This document shows positions 16,495-23,015 of a stretch of DNA of 23,360 nucleotides, one piece after another. This DNA comes from a virus. The position numbers and the translations under genes are program-made. Below the pieces are notes generated by a model, which worked only from the letters and a program-made list of their open reading frames with translations, did no database searches and was not told the DNA's origin. The number at the start of each line of letters is the position of its first letter. Positions within the stretch are counted from its first letter, which is position 1. The stretch spans positions 1-23,360 of the IMG/VR virus record IMGVR_UViG_3300036945_000501; one strand, 5' to 3'.

Positions 16495-16854
16495 TCAGTC
16501 GTAGGCCATGAGGACGCAGGTCAGCACGACCGCGCCGGATTGATTGGTCGCGGCAGCCACCAGCCCCGACCGGACCTTGATCGCCGCCCATCCCGCGAAC
16601 GTGCCTGCCGCGATGCACAGCGCCTGCGACGCCACGCCGGACGTGGCCGGAAACTGCAACTCGCCCGTCGCGTCGAACGCCGGCACGAATGTCCCGTCCG
16701 TTGCCGTGGACACCGCGAAAGACACGAGCGCGGTATCCCATCCGCTCGGCAGGACGATGCCAACAAGATGCATCCCGTTGAGCGCGAGGGCGTCCGATAG
16801 GCTGGCGCCGTCCGCGATGGTGACGGTGGAGGTCATGATGCGGGGCGTCGCCAT
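16495..16854 (-). CDS. Beta-rich putative virion protein
   Basis: A 119-aa protein. The ATG at 16854 is preferred because GGGAGGG lies about 8 nt upstream; a start 7 codons earlier would overlap the previous gene. The sequence 'STVTIADGASLSDALALNGM', 'LVGIVLPSGWDTALVSFAVS', 'DGTFVPAFDATGEL' and a C-terminal 'WAAIKVRSG' resembles small beta-sandwich proteins often seen in phage structural blocks. Distance to the neighbours is 4 bp on one side and 12 bp on the other. Function unknown; probably part of the virion. Confidence 0.6.
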   Translation of the reverse strand: MATPRIMTSTVTIADGASLSDALALNGMHLVGIVLPSGWDTALVSFAVSTATDGTFVPAFDATGELQFPATSGVASQALCIAAGTFAGWAAIKVRSGLVAAATNQSGAVVLTCVLMAYD

Positions 16855-16858
16855 GGCG

Positions 16859-17596
16859 TCAGCCCTCCCGCTCAAGGATGATGGTGGAGCCGGCCGCCTC
16901 GGTTTGGACCTGGCCCGGATCGACTTCGATCAGGCTGGTCGAGACGTTCGCCGCCACCATCCATCGCCGCGAGTTGAGCGGCGAGCCGCGGACCAGCACG
17001 GTTGCGCCGGCCGGAAACTGACCGAGCCCGGCGCCGGAATCCGCGATGGTGCAGAACGCCTGCTTGACGCTGACGGTATCAAAGTCGGCGCTGTTGGTTC
17101 CGGTATTCGTCACCGCGCGAAGGAGGATCGTTATCGCGCCATCGCTCGGCGCCACGAAGTTGGCCGCGTAGGTGCCGGTGCCCGAAACGTCCGAAAGCAG
17201 CGTGGTCCCGGCCGTGGTGGCAGTCACCAGAACCAGCGTGGAATCCGCCGTGCCCACGTCCACAACGACGCTGAACCGGTAGGTGTAGCCTGGCAGGAGG
17301 CCCGTGATGGCCTGGGTCGCGCCGGGATTGGCCACGGCATTCCGTGCAACGCGAAGCTTGGCGCTGGCGACGCTCAGGGTCGCGCTGTTGGCCGCCGTCC
17401 ATCCGGTCGTGACCGTGGCAAATGTGCCGTTGGTGACGGCTTCGGTTCCCGTGTAGGAATCGAAAGACCCGAAACTGATGGTCGTGCCCTTGACCACGAC
17501 GCCCGCGCCGGGCTCTCGCTCAAGGCCGCGGGATAGCGATCGGTTTTCTTGGAGGCTTGCGCTACGCTGGACGTGCGCGTTGACCCGTGTGGACAT
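16859..17596 (-). CDS. Surface protein with CBM-like jelly-roll domain
   Basis: A 245-aa protein. I chose the ATG at 17596 (AAGGGG about 12 nt upstream); an in-frame start at 17644 is possible. Residues about 52-180 have the typical pattern of a CBM4/9-like carbohydrate-binding jelly roll: 'TNGTFATVTTGWTAAN', 'AKLRVARN', 'TQAITGLLPGYTYRFSVVVD', 'GTYAANFVAP' and finally 'ADFDTVSV'. The rest, with 'GATVLVRGSPLNSRRWMVAA' and 'STSLIEVDPGQVQTEAAGS', is beta-rich. It probably decorates the virion or a fibre and binds glycans. It is the first of four such genes in a row. Confidence 0.68.
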   Translation of the reverse strand: MSTRVNAHVQRSASLQENRSLSRGLEREPGAGVVVKGTTISFGSFDSYTGTEAVTNGTFATVTTGWTAANSATLSVASAKLRVARNAVANPGATQAITGLLPGYTYRFSVVVDVGTADSTLVLVTATTAGTTLLSDVSGTGTYAANFVAPSDGAITILLRAVTNTGTNSADFDTVSVKQAFCTIADSGAGLGQFPAGATVLVRGSPLNSRRWMVAANVSTSLIEVDPGQVQTEAAGSTIILEREG

Positions 17597-17783
17597 GAGG
17601 CAGCCGATCCCCTTCCGAGGCCGGCGCAACATCGTGTCGCGCAAAGGTGGTGTCCGGCATGTCTAGCACCAATCGGGCGCGCCTGCCAATCGTTCTTTGC
17701 AGACCCACCCGGCCGAGCGTTTCGCCGGCCGGCCCGGTTAGCTCGATCCAGTCCCCGACCGCGATTGTCCGGATTAGCGCCAT
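17562..17783 (-). CDS. Small CsrA-like protein (tentative)
   Basis: A 73-aa protein from the ATG at 17783, overlapping the end of the small membrane protein. A longer start at 17831 would overlap that gene almost fully. The core 'VGDWIELTGPAGETLGRVGL' then 'GRRARLVLDMPDTTFARHD' can be aligned by eye with the CsrA core (G-x2-V-R-I-G-V-x-A-P-x5-H-R-E), including the Gly, Arg and Pro positions. CsrA proteins bind GGA motifs near ribosome sites and control translation. The C-terminal 20 residues are not CsrA-like and overlap the next gene. The family call is weak and rests on visual alignment only. Confidence 0.45.
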   Translation of the reverse strand: MALIRTIAVGDWIELTGPAGETLGRVGLQRTIGRRARLVLDMPDTTFARHDVAPASEGDRLPHVHTGQRARPA

Positions 17784-17878
17784 GCCATCCCTGTCAGCAT
17801 GACCGCCACGCCCCACCCGGTCAGGAGCCATAGCGCCCGCCAGTTGCTCGCCCGCCTGCGGTCATGGTCGGCCGTCAT
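17774..17878 (-). CDS. 34-aa single-pass membrane protein
   Basis: A very short frame from the ATG at 17878 (ATGA overlap with the stop of the gene before it) to TAA at 17776-17774, inside the beginning of the CsrA-like gene. The product begins with a charged 'MTADHDRRRASNWR', followed by a hydrophobic stretch 'ALWLLTGWGVAVMLTGMAW' of about 19 residues, so it is probably an N-in or C-in membrane peptide. Start coupling and the clear charge/hydrophobic division support a real gene. It is shorter than usual holins, but a lysis or membrane role is conceivable. Confidence 0.5.
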   Translation of the reverse strand: MTADHDRRRASNWRALWLLTGWGVAVMLTGMAWR

Positions 17879-18069
17879 GACGCAACGCGCCCATGGGTTT
17901 CATCCCACCATCGGCGCATCGCGGCATCTTGCGCCCGCCGTTGCACCGCGCACCGATCTTCCCACGCCGCCCGCGCGCGTTGCCATTCCATGAGCGAATT
18001 CGGTCCATGATAGTCGTTGGCGTCAGGCCGGGGTCCAGGGTCCAAGTCGCGCCGGAGGTAATCGCTCAT
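17875..18069 (-). CDS. Small hypothetical protein after the terminase
   Basis: A 64-aa protein from the ATG at 18069, which overlaps the terminase stop (ATGA). It is rich in Arg, Asp and Trp, with 'PDANDYHGPNSLMEWQRARA' followed by a helical 'AVQRRAQDAAMRRWWDETHG'. No membrane segment or recognised domain. Tight coupling on both sides (ATGA twice) supports expression in the late operon. Function unknown. Confidence 0.6.
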   Translation of the reverse strand: MSDYLRRDLDPGPRPDANDYHGPNSLMEWQRARAAWEDRCAVQRRAQDAAMRRWWDETHGRVAS

Positions 18070-19403
18070 CGTGCCCACGGGTCCCATACTGCGGCTTGAC
18101 GCGGGAGCGCCATGGCCATGTTTCGCATCGTCGCTGGGTCCGGCCGGCCGCCGATCCCGCGCGCCAGATACCGCATCGCGTCGGCAGCATGACTGGTCCA
18201 GTCGTGCCGGGGACGAGGCTTGAACACCTGGCCGCGGTCATCCCAATCCCGCCGATACTGCCTCAACGCCTCAATCCCGCGCGCGCACCGCTCGGCGTCA
18301 AAGACGCATTTCGGCAGCATCCGCCGAACCTCGTTGATCCCAGCCTCGATATCCGGCTCGCGATCCAACACCCGCACGCGCGGCAATCCAAGGTCGCGCG
18401 CCGCGTCGGCCAGCGAGCGCCCCGTCTGCATCGTGCCGTGCCCAGCGTCGTGCGGCAGCAGCGTCTCGGCGTAGGCATAGGGCTTGGCCTTCAACTCCCG
18501 GACATACCAGTCTAGCCCCACGCCGGACGCTTCAAGGTAGTCAATCACGCGGACCTCGAACCGCGCCTGCTGCGCGATCCAGATGGCCGTGGAATCGCCA
18601 TAGCCCAAATCCCATGCCGTCACGACCGGGAACGCCGGGTCATAGGGCACGCGCGTGATCCTCTTGTCCGCATCGGCGCGCGCCATCTCGCGGCCGTAGT
18701 AGGCGCCGACGATGGCGGCCTGAAACGAGCATTCGAATTCCTGATCGTATTCCTCCGGCGTCATCTGCTGCCGCGCTTGCATGAGCATCGCTTCGCCGAT
18801 CACGCGCGTCTCGCTGGCCCGGCGCATGTCGGCAAAGGCATTGGGCTCGCCGTCATCCATGGCCTTGAGCGTCTTTTCATAGATTTCACAGAATGCGTTG
18901 CGGCCCTTGGGCGTGCCGATCCACACACACCATCCCTCGCGGCCTGGCCGGGACAGCGCTGGCAACAGCACTTCGCGGAACAGCGATGGCGGCATCTGCG
19001 CCACCTCATCCAGCACCACTCCATCGAGCGTGATGCCGCGGAGCCGATCTGGATTGTCCGCGCCGTAAAGCTGGACGATCGCCCCGTTGGGGAGCGTGAC
19101 GCGCAACTCGGCCTTGTGCACGTCAACACCGGGGATACGCATGGCCAGAGACAGCAGCCGATCCCACACCACATCCTGAGCCTGGACGCGCAACGGCGCG
19201 ATGTAGGCGAAGCGCCGCGGATCGCGCGGATTGGGCGGAAGCGTGCACGCCTCGTGGATCAGTTCCATGAGCGCCCACTCGGTTTTGCCGGACCCGCGAT
19301 GCCAGACCAGCACCGTCCATTGCTTGCGCTGCCGGTGCGCGTTGTCCTGATAGGACCGCGCGGAATAGCCCAGGTCTATGTCAGTCGTTTGCACGAGCAA
19401 CAC
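18066..19403 (-). CDS. Terminase large subunit
   Basis: A 445-aa DNA-packaging motor. ATPase motifs: Walker A-type 'WHRGSGKT' (34-41), Walker B 'GVVLDE' (128-133), and 'GTP' at 163-165 as coupling motif. The nuclease domain shows 'TAWDLGYGDSTAIWI' (Asp265), 'VIDYLE' (Asp288 region) and 'AADAMRYL' (Asp408), the acidic residues of the RNase H-like fold. The first start used is GTG at 19403, 23 bp into the small-subunit gene; a GTG at 19394 is an alternative. It packs DNA into the prohead through the portal and cuts the genome. Confidence 0.93.
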   Translation of the reverse strand: MLLVQTTDIDLGYSARSYQDNAHRQRKQWTVLVWHRGSGKTEWALMELIHEACTLPPNPRDPRRFAYIAPLRVQAQDVVWDRLLSLAMRIPGVDVHKAELRVTLPNGAIVQLYGADNPDRLRGITLDGVVLDEVAQMPPSLFREVLLPALSRPGREGWCVWIGTPKGRNAFCEIYEKTLKAMDDGEPNAFADMRRASETRVIGEAMLMQARQQMTPEEYDQEFECSFQAAIVGAYYGREMARADADKRITRVPYDPAFPVVTAWDLGYGDSTAIWIAQQARFEVRVIDYLEASGVGLDWYVRELKAKPYAYAETLLPHDAGHGTMQTGRSLADAARDLGLPRVRVLDREPDIEAGINEVRRMLPKCVFDAERCARGIEALRQYRRDWDDRGQVFKPRPRHDWTSHAADAMRYLARGIGGRPDPATMRNMAMALPRQAAVWDPWAR

Positions 19404-19707
19404 CGGTCAGGATGCGGATTATTTGCTCGCCGTCAGGGCCGGATTCCCCGCTGGTCGGTTTGCCGAATCCTCTGTCGAGTAAGTCCACCCAAGATTGCCG
19501 CCGAACCGCCGCCGGCACTTTCTTTCCATTGGCCAGGGCTATCAGCCCGCGAATTGCATCTGGCCCAGCGGCTTGCGCTAGACGCCGGACCTCGGCTTGA
19601 GCCTTTGACATGCCTGACGGATTGCCAGACTTTCCGACCTCGAAACGCTTTCCCTCCGGCATAGCCCGTTTAACCGGCTGCTGTCCGCTGTCCCCAGGGG
19701 CGCTCAT
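19381..19707 (-). CDS. Putative terminase small subunit (DUF5681-like)
   Basis: A 108-aa protein from the ATG at 19707 (ATGA overlap). The 'FEVGKSGNPSGMSKAQAEVR' motif is typical of DUF5681-type proteins, which sit directly upstream of terminase large subunits in many prophages. The helical part 'LAQAAGPDAIRGLIALANG' and 'VRRQSWVDLLDRGFGKP' fits a DNA-binding small terminase. It overlaps the large subunit gene by 23 bp. Family name given from memory of the motif; role from its place. Confidence 0.75.
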   Translation of the reverse strand: MSAPGDSGQQPVKRAMPEGKRFEVGKSGNPSGMSKAQAEVRRLAQAAGPDAIRGLIALANGKKVPAAVRRQSWVDLLDRGFGKPTSGESGPDGEQIIRILTGVARAND

Positions 19708-20039
19708 CCTCCGCGATAATCCATGCCGGTGGGCTCACGGCGCGGCGACGGCTGCAACTCGCGGATGGCGGCGGCGCACTCGTCTGCCGCCTGCTCGGCA
19801 GCCGCGTAAGGCGCTGTCGCAAGCGCGCCGTGCGTTTTGGCCGGAAACGCATCACACACATCTGCCGCCGCATCGCGAGCGTCCGCAAAGCCGCGGCGGT
19901 ATGCCTCGGCCTCGCCCGTGGTCAGGTCGCGCAACATCCTCGCCGTATGCGCGTGCCCAGGGAACGGCGAGTTCGGGCCAGCTTTTGCTGCGTCGTCGTA
20001 ATATCGCGCTTGCTGCTCGCGGCGCTCGCTATCGCTCAT
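19704..20039 (-). CDS. Hypothetical protein
   Basis: A 111-aa protein. The ATG at 20039 overlaps the stop of the gene before it (ATGA), while in-frame starts further upstream would lie inside that gene. It has 'ERREQQARYYDDAAKAGPNS' and 'GEAEAYRRGFADARDAAADV', an Ala-rich helical pattern with a Tyr-Arg-Arg-Gly-Phe element seen in other small phage proteins. Function unknown; it lies just before the terminase pair. Confidence 0.6.
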   Translation of the reverse strand: MSDSERREQQARYYDDAAKAGPNSPFPGHAHTARMLRDLTTGEAEAYRRGFADARDAAADVCDAFPAKTHGALATAPYAAAEQAADECAAAIRELQPSPRREPTGMDYRGG

Positions 20040-20329
20040 CCGTTGCCTTTCCGCGCCGCGCGCTCGACCTCGGTTGCCAGTTCGGCAAACCCGGACATGT
20101 TGGCCCGCAAATGCCCGGAACCTGTCTGGATCGAGATTGTCGCGGGCAGCGCCCGCAGGAACGCCGCGACGGCGGCGGCGGCTGGTTCCACGCACGAGGC
20201 GCTCATCACGCCATCACGGAGGCAAACGCACACGTGGCCGCTAGCTTCCGCGTCGCAATCGGCAAGCGCCGCCGCGTGCAGCGCGTCGCGGATCGGATCG
20301 GGCGCGGCGCCGAAAGTTTTTTCGCTCAT
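20036..20329 (-). CDS. Hypothetical protein
   Basis: A 97-aa protein. I selected the ATG at 20329 because AGAGGA lies about 9 nt upstream. An alternative TTG at 20413 overlaps the stop of the preceding gene and would add 28 residues. The product contains several Cys ('DCDAEASGHVCVCLRDGVMS'), an Ala-rich helix and a C-terminal charged helix. I do not recognise it. Confidence 0.55.
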   Translation of the reverse strand: MSEKTFGAAPDPIRDALHAAALADCDAEASGHVCVCLRDGVMSASCVEPAAAAVAAFLRALPATISIQTGSGHLRANMSGFAELATEVERAARKGNG

Positions 20330-20409
20330 CGTGCATTTTCCTCTTGCATGGTGTGCACGCCCAGCACGCCGATCGGACGCCGCCGCCGCCGAGGTCATAG
20401 CCCCGGCGC

Positions 20410-20676
20410 TCAATGCACCGCATCCCCGTCCTGGCGACCGGCCTTGGCCTGGATCAGCGCCATCGTCGCCTCGTCAATGTCCGGCACAAGCTTGTGAACG
20501 CCCGCGTCCACCGCGTCACACACGCGCCGGACCGTCGGTATCTCGCGCTTGGGCGCGACGTGCTCGACCTCGCCGAGCAGCGCAATTACCAGCGTCAGCC
20601 CCTCGACAAAGCCGGCGTTCCACGCGCCGCATAAATCGCAACCGCAGCCGGTTTTGAGGTAGCCGTCCATTCTCAT
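20410..20676 (-). CDS. Small Cys-containing hypothetical protein
   Basis: An 88-aa protein; the ATG at 20676 overlaps the stop of the gene before it (ATGA). A much longer in-frame extension upstream is Arg-rich shadow sequence of neighbouring genes. Near the N-terminus 'LKTGCGCDLCGAWNAGFVEG' holds a CxCxxC cluster that could bind a metal, though a fourth ligand is not obvious beyond Cys53. The remainder is a helical domain. Function unknown. Confidence 0.6.
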   Translation of the reverse strand: MRMDGYLKTGCGCDLCGAWNAGFVEGLTLVIALLGEVEHVAPKREIPTVRRVCDAVDAGVHKLVPDIDEATMALIQAKAGRQDGDAVH

Positions 20677-20864
20677 CGCGCGCACCCTTCGCCGGGAATG
20701 CCGCGCGCGTCCAAAGCCTCGACGACGGCGAGCACGTGCTTTCCCATTTCGCCGCGCTTGTGTTGCTGTCGTGCGGCTTCGATCGGGCCGAGTTGCGTCC
20801 ATTCGGCGGCGCGGGCTGCGATGCGGGCGTGCCAGTCGGGCGGAGTGTCGAGGGGTTCGATCAC
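20673..20864 (-). CDS. Small hypothetical protein
   Basis: A 63-aa protein starting with GTG at 20864 in a GTGA overlap with the previous stop. It contains 'PPDWHARIAARAAEWTQLGP' and 'KHVLAVVEALDARGIPGEGC', predicted mostly helical. No recognised domain. Support comes from start/stop coupling on both sides. Confidence 0.5.
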   Translation of the reverse strand: MIEPLDTPPDWHARIAARAAEWTQLGPIEAARQQHKRGEMGKHVLAVVEALDARGIPGEGCAR

Positions 20865-21076
20865 GTCCGTTTTTCCTTTGGAGGCGCCATTCCCGGTTTA
20901 TGTTCGCCGCACCAGTCGTTGTCCGATGTGTATTCCCACGCGACGGAATCGCGACAGTCCGCTTTTTGTTCGTCGGTCGCCCATCGCGGCGGCGGCGCGT
21001 GGCGGCGACATTCCCCAACGCCTCCGACCGGCTCCCACCAAAACCGGCAGTTTCCGCATTGTGGCGCGCGGCTCAT
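20861..21076 (-). CDS. Small Cys-rich putative zinc-binding protein
   Basis: A 71-aa protein from the ATG at 21076 (ATGA overlap). It has 'PQCGNCRFWWEPVGGVGECR' and later 'SDNDWCGEHKPG', i.e. a CxxC pair followed by two single Cys, the pattern of small zinc-ribbon proteins common in early regions of alphaproteobacterial prophages. It may bind DNA or another protein; the partner is unknown. Confidence 0.65.
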   Translation of the reverse strand: MSRAPQCGNCRFWWEPVGGVGECRRHAPPPRWATDEQKADCRDSVAWEYTSDNDWCGEHKPGMAPPKEKRT

Positions 21077-21585
21077 GCTGCGACCTGGGCGCGGAGTTGG
21101 GCGGCGCGGTATGCTGCGGCCATGTTGCCCTGTGCGGCGGCGGCGTCGTAGGCGGCGAGGAGGTGGTGCGGGGCGAGATAGGCCGGTCCGGCGCTGGGTC
21201 TGTCGCGCTCATGGCGATCGGCGATCTCGGCTTTGAGGGCGGCGACCTTGGCGCGGTTAGCCTCGATTTGCTCGGGGGTTGGGCGCTCGGGAGGGGCCGG
21301 TTCGGGAGGCGGCAGGGCGGCGGTTGCGGATCGCATGAAAGCCGCGTGGCGCTTGTCGGCTGTGAATATTTCGGCGATGTCGGCGACGGACGGCCAGAAC
21401 TGCCATGCGGCCATTGCGTCACGGCGGCGGGTTGGGGTGAGCCATTCGGCGTAGATGGCCAGGGCGTCGGCGCAAGCGGCTGCTCGGGCTGTGATTTCGC
21501 TGCGGTCGGGCGGGTTGCGGACGGAAGCGGCGATGGGTGCGAGGAACCGCAGCCAATCCTCGGTTGTGGCATATCGGCCGGTCAT
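21073..21585 (-). CDS. Hypothetical protein next to the replication gene
   Basis: A 170-aa protein from the ATG at 21585, overlapping the stop of the DUF1376 gene (ATGA). It is helical, with 'AWQFWPSVADIAEIFTADKR', a Pro/Glu-rich linker ('PPPEPAPPERPTPEQIEANR') and an Ala-rich C-terminus. The position after a replication initiator-like gene, and the short N-terminal helical domain with a long tail, would suit a helicase loader or accessory replication protein, but no AAA+ motif is present. Function unknown. Confidence 0.6.
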   Translation of the reverse strand: MTGRYATTEDWLRFLAPIAASVRNPPDRSEITARAAACADALAIYAEWLTPTRRRDAMAAWQFWPSVADIAEIFTADKRHAAFMRSATAALPPPEPAPPERPTPEQIEANRAKVAALKAEIADRHERDRPSAGPAYLAPHHLLAAYDAAAAQGNMAAAYRAAQLRAQVAA

Positions 21586-22346
21586 TGCAGGCTGTCCTTT
21601 CCGTTCAGGAAACCGTGCAGATAGTCAAGTTTTCCGGGCTTTTCCGGCGCCACGTCGCTGGGCTCATCGAGCCATCGGCCGGCGTTGAGCCACGTTGCGG
21701 GATGGGGGATGAAATTGCGATCCGTGGGCCATTGCGCGGCGTTGAGGCCGGCGGCGATTTCCTCGACGGATGCGCGTTTCATGGCCGATGTCCACGCTCG
21801 CCGGGCGGCGTGCTTGCCGACCTTGCGGGGGTATGCTGCCCAAAAGTCGTCAAAGCCGCAAGCGGATTTTGGCCTCGCCGCGACTAGCGGTGAGGGAGAC
21901 CCCGAAGGGGTCGGTTCTCTTTCTTTTTCTTCCTTCTGTGAAGGTGAAGGTGAAGGTGCATCACTTTGCGATGCGTTTGCCAATGGCTCCGCTATGCGTT
22001 TGCCATGCGTTTGCCATCGCTTTGCGGCCCCGATTGCGCCCGCCTTGCTACGCTCTTGCGTGATGGTTGCCGCCCTCGCCCGCTCGCGCTCAAGCCTCGG
22101 GTTACGGTAGCAGTCTCCGTCCAGATCGAAGAACGCCATCACCGCATCACGCGCGTCGCGCCATTCCTTCGGCGAGCACCGCGCCATGGCTGCCAGGCGC
22201 TTGTCATCTGCGGGTAGTGCTCCGTCCCGCGTCCAAGCCTGCATTAGCAGCAGCAAATATGCGCCGTGCTCAGTCGCCGTTAGGTGCCCCGTATCCTGGA
22301 GATAGTCGGCCACGTAGAGCGGCATCCATACGTCTGCGGAACTCAT
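21582..22346 (-). CDS. DUF1376-type phage replication protein
   Basis: A 254-aa protein from the ATG at 22346 (ATGA overlap). Residues 5-90 match the DUF1376/YdaU pattern: 'WMPLYVADYLQDTGHLTATE', 'HGAYLLLLMQAW', 'ALPADDKRLAAMA', with 'YRNPRLERERARA' closing the domain. A Ser/Pro/Glu-rich linker (about 128-160) leads to a conserved C-terminal 'FDDFWAAYPRKVGKHAARRA' and 'FIPHPATWLNAGRW' (165-225), typical of phage replication O-like proteins. Probable role: origin recognition or primosome assembly. The DNA for residues 108-129 carries a direct-repeat array, as iterons lie within lambda O. Confidence 0.8.
   Translation of the reverse strand: MSSADVWMPLYVADYLQDTGHLTATEHGAYLLLLMQAWTRDGALPADDKRLAAMARCSPKEWRDARDAVMAFFDLDGDCYRNPRLERERARAATITQERSKAGAIGAAKRWQTHGKRIAEPLANASQSDAPSPSPSQKEEKEREPTPSGSPSPLVAARPKSACGFDDFWAAYPRKVGKHAARRAWTSAMKRASVEEIAAGLNAAQWPTDRNFIPHPATWLNAGRWLDEPSDVAPEKPGKLDYLHGFLNGKDSLQ
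21911..21958. other. T-rich tract and GAAGGT repeats next to the iteron-like array (possible unwinding element)
   Basis: The plus strand has a nearly pure pyrimidine stretch (21914-21937), about 60 percent A+T over 28 bases in an otherwise GC-rich genome. It is followed by three tandem GAAGGT units (21940-21957). It encodes the Ser/Pro/Lys/Glu linker of the replication protein. The position directly beside the repeat array suggests a DNA-unwinding element. Confidence 0.45.
21960..22027. repeat. Direct repeats with 11-bp period inside the replication gene (candidate origin iterons)
   Basis: Three exact copies of ATGCGTTTGCCA lie at 21971-21982, 21994-22005 and 22005-22016, the last two sharing one base. 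Degenerate copies fill the array at 21960-21971, 21983-21994 and 22016-22027. Because the period is 11 bp, the copies are read in different codon frames (Trp-Gln-Thr, Gly-Lys-Arg, Ala-Asn-Ala), so protein selection does not explain the repetition. A T-rich tract and GAAGGT repeats follow at 21911-21958. Confidence 0.7.
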
Positions 22347-22543
22347 GCTGCGCGCCTCGTGCGGTAATAGGATTCAGCGATTGACACCTCGGCGGCGGCG
22401 CGCTCAAGCACTTGAGCCTCGACCGCCATCTGCAACAGGTCCGCGACAAGCGCGCGCTTGTGCGGCGCCGTCAGGCGTTGGCCGGTGCGCGTGATGTGGT
22501 CGAGCAGCGCGGCATTCGCGCGGAGCCGATCGCATAGGGTCAT
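22343..22543 (-). CDS. Small helical hypothetical protein
   Basis: A 66-aa protein. The ATG at 22543 overlaps the stop of the nuclease gene (ATGA); an in-frame ATG five codons upstream is less likely. The sequence 'TLCDRLRANAALLDHITRTG' and 'ALVADLLQMAVEAQVLERAA' predicts a helical bundle. Coupling to the nuclease upstream and the replication gene downstream suggests a replication or regulation role, but no domain is recognised. Confidence 0.6.
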   Translation of the reverse strand: MTLCDRLRANAALLDHITRTGQRLTAPHKRALVADLLQMAVEAQVLERAAAEVSIAESYYRTRRAA

Positions 22544-22965
22544 CGTGCGAAGCTCCACCCTTCGGATTCCAGCGCGCGGACTGCCTCATCCTGCGACCGC
22601 ACGACATGGACTGTCCATCCCTGTTTTGCCAGGCGGGCGTGCATCTCGATTTGCGCGGGCGATAGCCGGCCGATTGCCGACTTGACCTCGATCAGCGCGT
22701 GCTTGCCGTTGCGGTAGATCAGCAGGTCCGGCGCTCCGGCGGTCAGGCCGGTTGCCTTCATGTGGCGCCCGCCGATGACGGTGCGCTTGCCCTCGTTGGG
22801 AATGGACATGACCAGACAGCCGAGCCATTGGAGGCGCGCGCGTATGGCGATCTGTATCTGCGCCTCGGACAGCACCGGCTTGCGACTGCCGCGGGGCTTG
22901 GGGCGGCGCGGGGCGTCTTCGGCAAGGACCGCCTCAATCAGTAACGCGGATGCTGGGCCGGTCAT
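22540..22965 (-). CDS. VRR-NUC domain nuclease
   Basis: A 141-aa protein from the ATG at 22965. It shows the PD-(D/E)xK arrangement of VRR-NUC nucleases: 'MSIPNEGKR' (53-61), 'TAGAPDLLIY' with Asp80, 'ALIEVKSAIGRLSPAQIEMH' with Glu93, Lys95 and Gln105, and a C-terminal 'GWTVHVVRSQDEAVRAL'. Stand-alone phage VRR-NUC proteins are thought to act as Holliday-junction-type or other structure-specific nucleases in recombination and replication. It is the first gene of the leftward operon, 50 bp from the divergent gene. Confidence 0.88.
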   Translation of the reverse strand: MTGPASALLIEAVLAEDAPRRPKPRGSRKPVLSEAQIQIAIRARLQWLGCLVMSIPNEGKRTVIGGRHMKATGLTAGAPDLLIYRNGKHALIEVKSAIGRLSPAQIEMHARLAKQGWTVHVVRSQDEAVRALESEGWSFAR

Positions 22966-23015
22966 GGTGCAAAATACCCGTTGACATGCAGGGCCATTGG
23001 CCCTAGGTTGTGGAC
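22966..23015. promoter_or_regulatory. Divergent control region between leftward operon and rightward genes
   Basis: For the plus strand: TTGACA at 22981-22986, a 17-bp spacer, then TAGGTT at 23004-23009 as a weak -10, placing the start of transcription near the ATG at 23016 (leaderless). A perfect palindrome lies in the spacer. For the minus strand: TATTTT at 22976-22971 is a possible -10 for the nuclease gene, but no good -35 is seen at the right distance. No clear Shine-Dalgarno sequence is visible for either gene. Confidence 0.5.
22990..23004. promoter_or_regulatory. 15-bp palindromic operator-like site
   Basis: AGGGCCA-T-TGGCCCT is a perfect inverted repeat with 7-bp arms and a single central base. 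It lies between the -35 and -10 of the rightward promoter and touches the -10. A dimeric repressor bound here would block that promoter and could affect the divergent one. I saw no second copy in the gap. Confidence 0.55.

Noticed and set aside
20330-20413. Extended TTG start (20413) for the 97-aa protein
   Set aside because: It would fit the overlap pattern, but the ATG at 20329 has a much better AGAGGA site. The choice is not certain.
20677-21018. N-terminal extension (to 202 aa) of the 88-aa Cys-containing protein
   Set aside because: The extra part is Arg/Thr-rich and lies over two other coupled genes. The ATG at 20676 overlaps the previous stop.
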